Source of the DNA: CAYJBH01 sp964369965
GTDB taxonomy: Bacteria > Bacillota > Clostridia > Oscillospirales > Ruminococcaceae
Reading direction: 5' to 3'
Assembly (NCBI GenBank): GCA_964369965.1
Contig: CAYJGF010000001.1
Coordinates: 186,001 to 250,000 of the forward strand
DNA length: 64,000 nt
Below are positions 60,459 to 64,000 of this stretch, piece by piece (position 1 is the first letter of the stretch; each line of letters opens with the position of its first letter). The notes under the pieces were generated by a model. That model was given only the letters and a program-made list of their open reading frames with translations. It searched no databases and was not told the DNA's origin. The translations under genes and the position numbers were made by a program.

Positions 60459-62018
60459 ATGAACGAAGAGTACTTATTTTCGGTAATTATAGCCGCCGCC
60501 AATGCCGAGCGCGATTTAGGTAACACTATAGAGGCTATTATATCACAGACGTTGCCGTTTGAAAATTTTATTGAGATTGTTGTGGTGAACAACGGCTCAG
60601 TCGATGCTACCGGTGCCGTCGCGCGTAGCTATGCCGCGCTTTATCCCGAGAATATTCGTGTCTATGACAAGGTTGCCGGCAGTGTCTCGTCGGCGCGCAA
60701 CGTCGGGTTGCGCATGGCAAAAGGTAATTATATTAACTTTTGTGAGCAGAACGCCCGTTTTGACGCACAGGTATTCGCCTCGGTCGCAGTGTTTTTTGAA
60801 AGCCATAAAGAGGAGGTGAACATCACCGCCGTTGCCGGGAAAAAGCCCCCTCACACCGATGATTTTTTCGACTTTTTTAAGCGCACCCGCGTAATTGATT
60901 TGGAGCGCACCCCGAGCTATGTCCAGACCGAGCTTGCCACCTGTTTTATAGCGCGTCACTGCTGTGCTCTTTTGTCCTTTGATGAACAGCTCCACCGCTT
61001 TGAAGAGCTGGAGTTTATCTACCGCATTCTCTCCCGTCGACCTGTTATAGGCGTGGTGGAGAAATACGGTTACTACTCACCGGATACGCAAAGCGACCGA
61101 CTCACCACCGCAAAACTGCTTTTAAACGAATTTTTGCCGACGATGATATCCTATTATAGAGAGCGTTTTGACCCACCACTGCCGACATATTTCCTGTATT
61201 TTATCATGCGGCTTTTCTGCAATCATTTTGCCGGATACGCTCGGGAGTTCGCTCTGTCTACCGATGAAAAACGCGCGCTTTTGCCGAGGATAAAGCAGAC
61301 GTTATCCCTTTTAAGCGAAAAAATGTTGCGAAGTGACATGTTTATATCTCAGGACGCCCTTGCTTTTTGCCTTTCCATGAAACCCAACTCTCAGGAGTAT
61401 CTTAAAAAAGATTTCCCCGAGTTTGACTGTTGCTATAGCGTGACGGCGGTAATACCACCCGAGGCGGACGCTGTGCTAACCGACTCACTGCGACGTTGCA
61501 GTTGTGACCGGCTTGAAATACTGCGCACCGACCCTTCCTCCGGTCTTGCGCGCGCCGACGGCGACTTTGTGATCTTTTTTGACGCCCACGACAGGGTAGA
61601 GGGGGATATCTTTCGTGCCTTTTTGCGCCGCTTGATATTGACGCGTGCCTCGGTCTGTTGTTGTGGCTACCATACCGCTAACAAAAAAGTCCACAACCCC
61701 CATGGGCTTGGAGGGCTTGTGCCGCCGAGTATACTTTGTTCAGCGCCTCTATGCCTATCCTCCTTCATGTTTAAAACCGACTTTTTGCGATCACGTATTA
61801 ACGGCGAGAGGATAGATACTCACGACCCCTACTTTTTCCTTGCGGCACTTCGCAAGACCGAGCTTGTGAGCATCGATCGCCCACTTTTACATACAAACTT
61901 CAACGAGACACGCACGTTCAGTGAGATTTACGGCAACGAACAGCAGTCCGCCCTAAATCCGCTGGTGCAGTATAGAAATATATGTAAAAAATACAAACCT
62001 TTTGGTACCTATCTATGA
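60459..62018 (+). CDS. Glycosyltransferase family 2-like protein with two degenerate halves
   Basis: The 519-residue soluble protein starts like a GT-A glycosyltransferase (SVIIAAANAERDLGNTIEAIISQT, then VVVNNGSVDATG and SSARNVGLRMAKG), but where the metal-binding DxD should be (about 94-98) it has FCEQN. A second GT2-like piece (about 326-480) lacks a good N-terminal nucleotide-binding strand but keeps ADGDFVIFFDAHDRV, with D365 and D368 at the DxD position. It may be a diverged tandem transferase or an inactive scaffold. Its stop overlaps the next gene by 4 nt. Confidence 0.78.
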   Translation: MNEEYLFSVIIAAANAERDLGNTIEAIISQTLPFENFIEIVVVNNGSVDATGAVARSYAALYPENIRVYDKVAGSVSSARNVGLRMAKGNYINFCEQNARFDAQVFASVAVFFESHKEEVNITAVAGKKPPHTDDFFDFFKRTRVIDLERTPSYVQTELATCFIARHCCALLSFDEQLHRFEELEFIYRILSRRPVIGVVEKYGYYSPDTQSDRLTTAKLLLNEFLPTMISYYRERFDPPLPTYFLYFIMRLFCNHFAGYAREFALSTDEKRALLPRIKQTLSLLSEKMLRSDMFISQDALAFCLSMKPNSQEYLKKDFPEFDCCYSVTAVIPPEADAVLTDSLRRCSCDRLEILRTDPSSGLARADGDFVIFFDAHDRVEGDIFRAFLRRLILTRASVCCCGYHTANKKVHNPHGLGGLVPPSILCSAPLCLSSFMFKTDFLRSRINGERIDTHDPYFFLAALRKTELVSIDRPLLHTNFNETRTFSEIYGNEQQSALNPLVQYRNICKKYKPFGTYL

Positions 62019-63187
62019 GCGAGCAACAAAAACCTAAACTTATCGACCGACTTGCCGCCATTCGACGGCGCCGACGGTTTGTCCTGTTTCGCCGACTATC
62101 GTTATTCCTTGCGTTAATCACCTTTGCGGTATTGCTCTTGACCGGATTTTTTGCCCCTGTTTTCACCTCGGCAAGCGGTGCGGTGGAGGTCATACGCCTT
62201 GCACTCGACCGTGGTGACGGTTTTCCGCTGAAACTTAATCTCACCGGCGTAATCGGTGCCCATGAGCTGGGGCAGGGGCTTGTGGTGGCAGGCGAGAACG
62301 ACCTGTCGTTTATCTCACCGTCCGGCAAACAGGTGCGCCATGTCAGCCATAGTTATGATAATCCTTTGATAAAAACCTCCTCCGATCGCGTTTTGATATA
62401 TACACGGGGTGCGCAGGATATACGCATTGAGGGATACTATGAAACACTTTTGACCGACAATGTAGGTCAGGATATATACCTTGCACAATTGGCGGAAAAT
62501 GGGGTGTACGCTCTCGCCACCTCCGATGCACAATATCGCAGCTCGGTGGGGATATACTCATCGGTCGGCACCGAAATTTTCAACTATAAACTTGCGGACG
62601 AGATGCCGAGCGTTATCACCTTTTCCGACAACTCTAAATATGTAGCACTCGCCACCCTATATTCTGTTGACGGGGTGTTTAAAAGCAACATTTACACTTT
62701 TTCGGTTCAACAACGTGAACTTATCGGCGTGATAGAGGGGGTAGAGGGGCTTTGCCTTGATCTTGTCTTTCAAGGCTCCAATCGACTGCTCACCGTGTTT
62801 GAAGATAGGATTATCCTCTATGATATCTCGGAGTCGACCCCGATAACAGAATATCCCTTTGATGAGCGACAGTTACTGAAGTTTTCCGTAAAAGATGATG
62901 GGGACGGCATTGCACTTGTGCTCGGTGAACTGCAACTCCCCTCCTCGATAACTCTCACCACACTCGATGCCTCACTTAGGGCTTTGGGGGAAATAATTAT
63001 CCCATTTACTGTTGACAACATTTATCATTCCGAGTACAATATATACGTGTCCTCCGGTAATTCACTGTACAGTTATGATATCGGTGTTCAACTTCCACCG
63101 CAAGAGACTTTATATAACGAAAATATCGTCGCGTTGCTCGACAACGGGTTGCTCGTCAGCAACGAGTTTATCTATGAATTTTATTAA
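62015..63187 (+). CDS. DUF5711-type membrane-anchored propeller-like protein
   Basis: The 390-residue protein has an arginine-rich N terminus (about 15-27), one membrane helix (about 29-51) and an extracytoplasmic region of repeated beta-strand segments (for example KYVALATLYSVDGV) resembling the DUF5711 family. These proteins have no established function. It overlaps the upstream gene (ATGA) and lies 27 nt before the CvpA-type gene, so it probably belongs with cell-surface glycan or division functions. Confidence 0.7.
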   Translation: MSEQQKPKLIDRLAAIRRRRRFVLFRRLSLFLALITFAVLLLTGFFAPVFTSASGAVEVIRLALDRGDGFPLKLNLTGVIGAHELGQGLVVAGENDLSFISPSGKQVRHVSHSYDNPLIKTSSDRVLIYTRGAQDIRIEGYYETLLTDNVGQDIYLAQLAENGVYALATSDAQYRSSVGIYSSVGTEIFNYKLADEMPSVITFSDNSKYVALATLYSVDGVFKSNIYTFSVQQRELIGVIEGVEGLCLDLVFQGSNRLLTVFEDRIILYDISESTPITEYPFDERQLLKFSVKDDGDGIALVLGELQLPSSITLTTLDASLRALGEIIIPFTVDNIYHSEYNIYVSSGNSLYSYDIGVQLPPQETLYNENIVALLDNGLLVSNEFIYEFY

Positions 63188-63214
63188 TTTTTAAAGGATG
63201 GTAAGAAACAGGTT

Positions 63215-63931
63215 ATGGATTTATTTGCGATTTTAATTGACATAGTCATGCTCGGCGTATTTCTCACGACGATTGCAAGATACTATTATCGAGGTTTTTT
63301 TGTTTCGCTCATATCGGTCATAGGGTCGATAGTTGCTATCGTGGCGGCGCTGTTGCTTGCAAATCCGGTGGCAGAATTTGTGTTTGAAACCTTTATGCGC
63401 AGTGGTATCACGGCGCGCGTCGAGGCATCGTTGCAGGACACTCTGCCACAACAATCGGTTCTTGTATTGGTGGAGGGGTTCACCGAATCCATGCCTGCGA
63501 GCTTGACCGAGAATCTCGAAAACTTTAATATTTTGCAGAGCTTAGAGGACTTTTTTAACAGCGGAATTGCAATAACCGGTGAGGGGATAGTCAACACCTC
63601 GGTTGCGCCCATCATGATATCGGTCACCTCGGCGGTTATATTTTTCTTTTTGCTGTTTATTATTAAACTCGGTTTTAGCTTGGTTGAAAAACTTTTCACC
63701 TTTGTCGACCACGTGCCGGTGGTTAGCCAACTCAACAGCTTGCTCGGAGGTGTGATAGGCATTATCCCCGGTGCGATAAACGTTATACTTGTATTCTCCG
63801 CCCTCGTCCTTATCGCTATGTTTACATCGGGGCAGGTGCCGATTATCAATACCGAGACACTTTACAGTACCTTTTCCGGCAATTTGTTTGACATCGTTTT
63901 AAATGCGGTGTCCGGATTTTTCACACCGTAA
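63215..63931 (+). CDS. CvpA-family membrane protein
   Basis: The 238-residue protein has four predicted membrane helices, with the YYYRGFFVSLISVIGSIVA segment near the N terminus and an LLGGVIGIIPGAINV segment near the C terminus, the conserved ends of CvpA/colicin V production family proteins. The central loop (about 65-130) is extracytoplasmic. The molecular role of the family is unsettled. Confidence 0.85.
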   Translation: MDLFAILIDIVMLGVFLTTIARYYYRGFFVSLISVIGSIVAIVAALLLANPVAEFVFETFMRSGITARVEASLQDTLPQQSVLVLVEGFTESMPASLTENLENFNILQSLEDFFNSGIAITGEGIVNTSVAPIMISVTSAVIFFFLLFIIKLGFSLVEKLFTFVDHVPVVSQLNSLLGGVIGIIPGAINVILVFSALVLIAMFTSGQVPIINTETLYSTFSGNLFDIVLNAVSGFFTP

Positions 63932-63996
63932 ATTATCACATATCGAACATCTTGTCCCATTATAATAGGGAGTAGTCAACCCCAAGGAGTTTTTTT

Positions 63997-64000
63997 ATGT
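63997..64000 (+). CDS. Start of a further gene, cut by the window end
   Basis: An ATG at 63997 follows AAGGAG at 63984-63989 with 7 nt spacing. Only the start codon and one base are visible, so nothing can be said about the product. A TATAAT lies at 63961-63966, but no good -35 box precedes it. Confidence 0.5.

Noticed and set aside
63938..63966. Promoter for the gene starting at 63997
   Set aside because: TATAAT at 63961-63966 is good, but the position 17 nt upstream reads ACATAT, so I do not list it as a promoter.
1..64000. tRNA and rRNA genes
   Set aside because: I looked for tRNA T-loop consensus and rRNA-like stretches in gaps and found none; chance GGTTCGA matches fall inside coding genes such as glnN.

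Overview
The window looks like chromosomal DNA from a moderate-GC anaerobic Clostridium-type Firmicute, probably an uncultured Oscillospirales-like gut bacterium. The evidence is DnaD plus a DnaC/DnaI-type helicase loader, an Rnf operon in the order C-D-G-E-A-B, glutamine synthetase III, a perfect CIRCE operator, a clostripain-type protease, a GH120 beta-xylosidase with a YesM/YesN-type two-component pair, many TTGACA-17-TATAAT promoters, and Shine-Dalgarno sites dominated by GAAAGGA about 10-12 nt before the start. The placement below class is inference.

Layout. 1-9383 (+): end of a CBS/CorC protein, a Nudix hydrolase, YebC, a membrane pseudokinase with a zinc ribbon and PASTA-like repeats, DnaD, the helicase loader, alanine racemase, a eukaryotic-type hexokinase, a Cof-type phosphatase and RpiB. 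9384-9782 holds no gene but at least five copies of a small palindromic GTAGGGG repeat whose stems covary. 9783-10511 (-): TtcA-like PP-loop protein. 10646-16403 (+): rplM-rpsI, a 3D/G5 wall protein and two multi-membrane proteins. 16406-21145 (-): Gfo/Idh oxidoreductase, a PL22/TolB-like propeller, an AraC regulator and a MATE exporter. 21226-21852 (+): HAD phosphatase. 21816-27998 (-): U32 peptidase, MltG, GNAT, Tmk and PcrA. 28201-31664 (+): patatin, MurD and an aluminium-resistance-type PLP enzyme. 31661-35680 (-): GlnN, MATE and QueT. 35683-36600: transposon and IS debris. 36587-37246 (+): CIRCE-controlled Hsp20.

37255-46884 (-) carries a small orphan ORF, a membrane glycosyltransferase-like protein, an MFS transporter, and a copper module in which CopA has a CopZ-like tail with its own internal ribosome-binding site, followed by CsoR, all behind a CsoR-type operator. 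The same stretch carries a cobalamin riboswitch with a terminator that controls cobA-btuF-btuC-btuD. 46947-54997 (+): rpmF, a clostripain-family lipoprotein and the Rnf operon. 55135-60338 (-): GH120 xylosidase with its likely response regulator and sensor kinase. 60400-64000 (+): a GT2-like protein with two degenerate halves, a DUF5711-type protein, a CvpA-type protein and the first base pairs of another gene.

Most of the window is ordinary core genome. The parts that most deserve a second look are the covarying palindrome cluster, the pseudokinase, the CopA/CopZ nested gene, the split-motif glycosyltransferase, and the remnants at 3615-3680 and 35683-36600.
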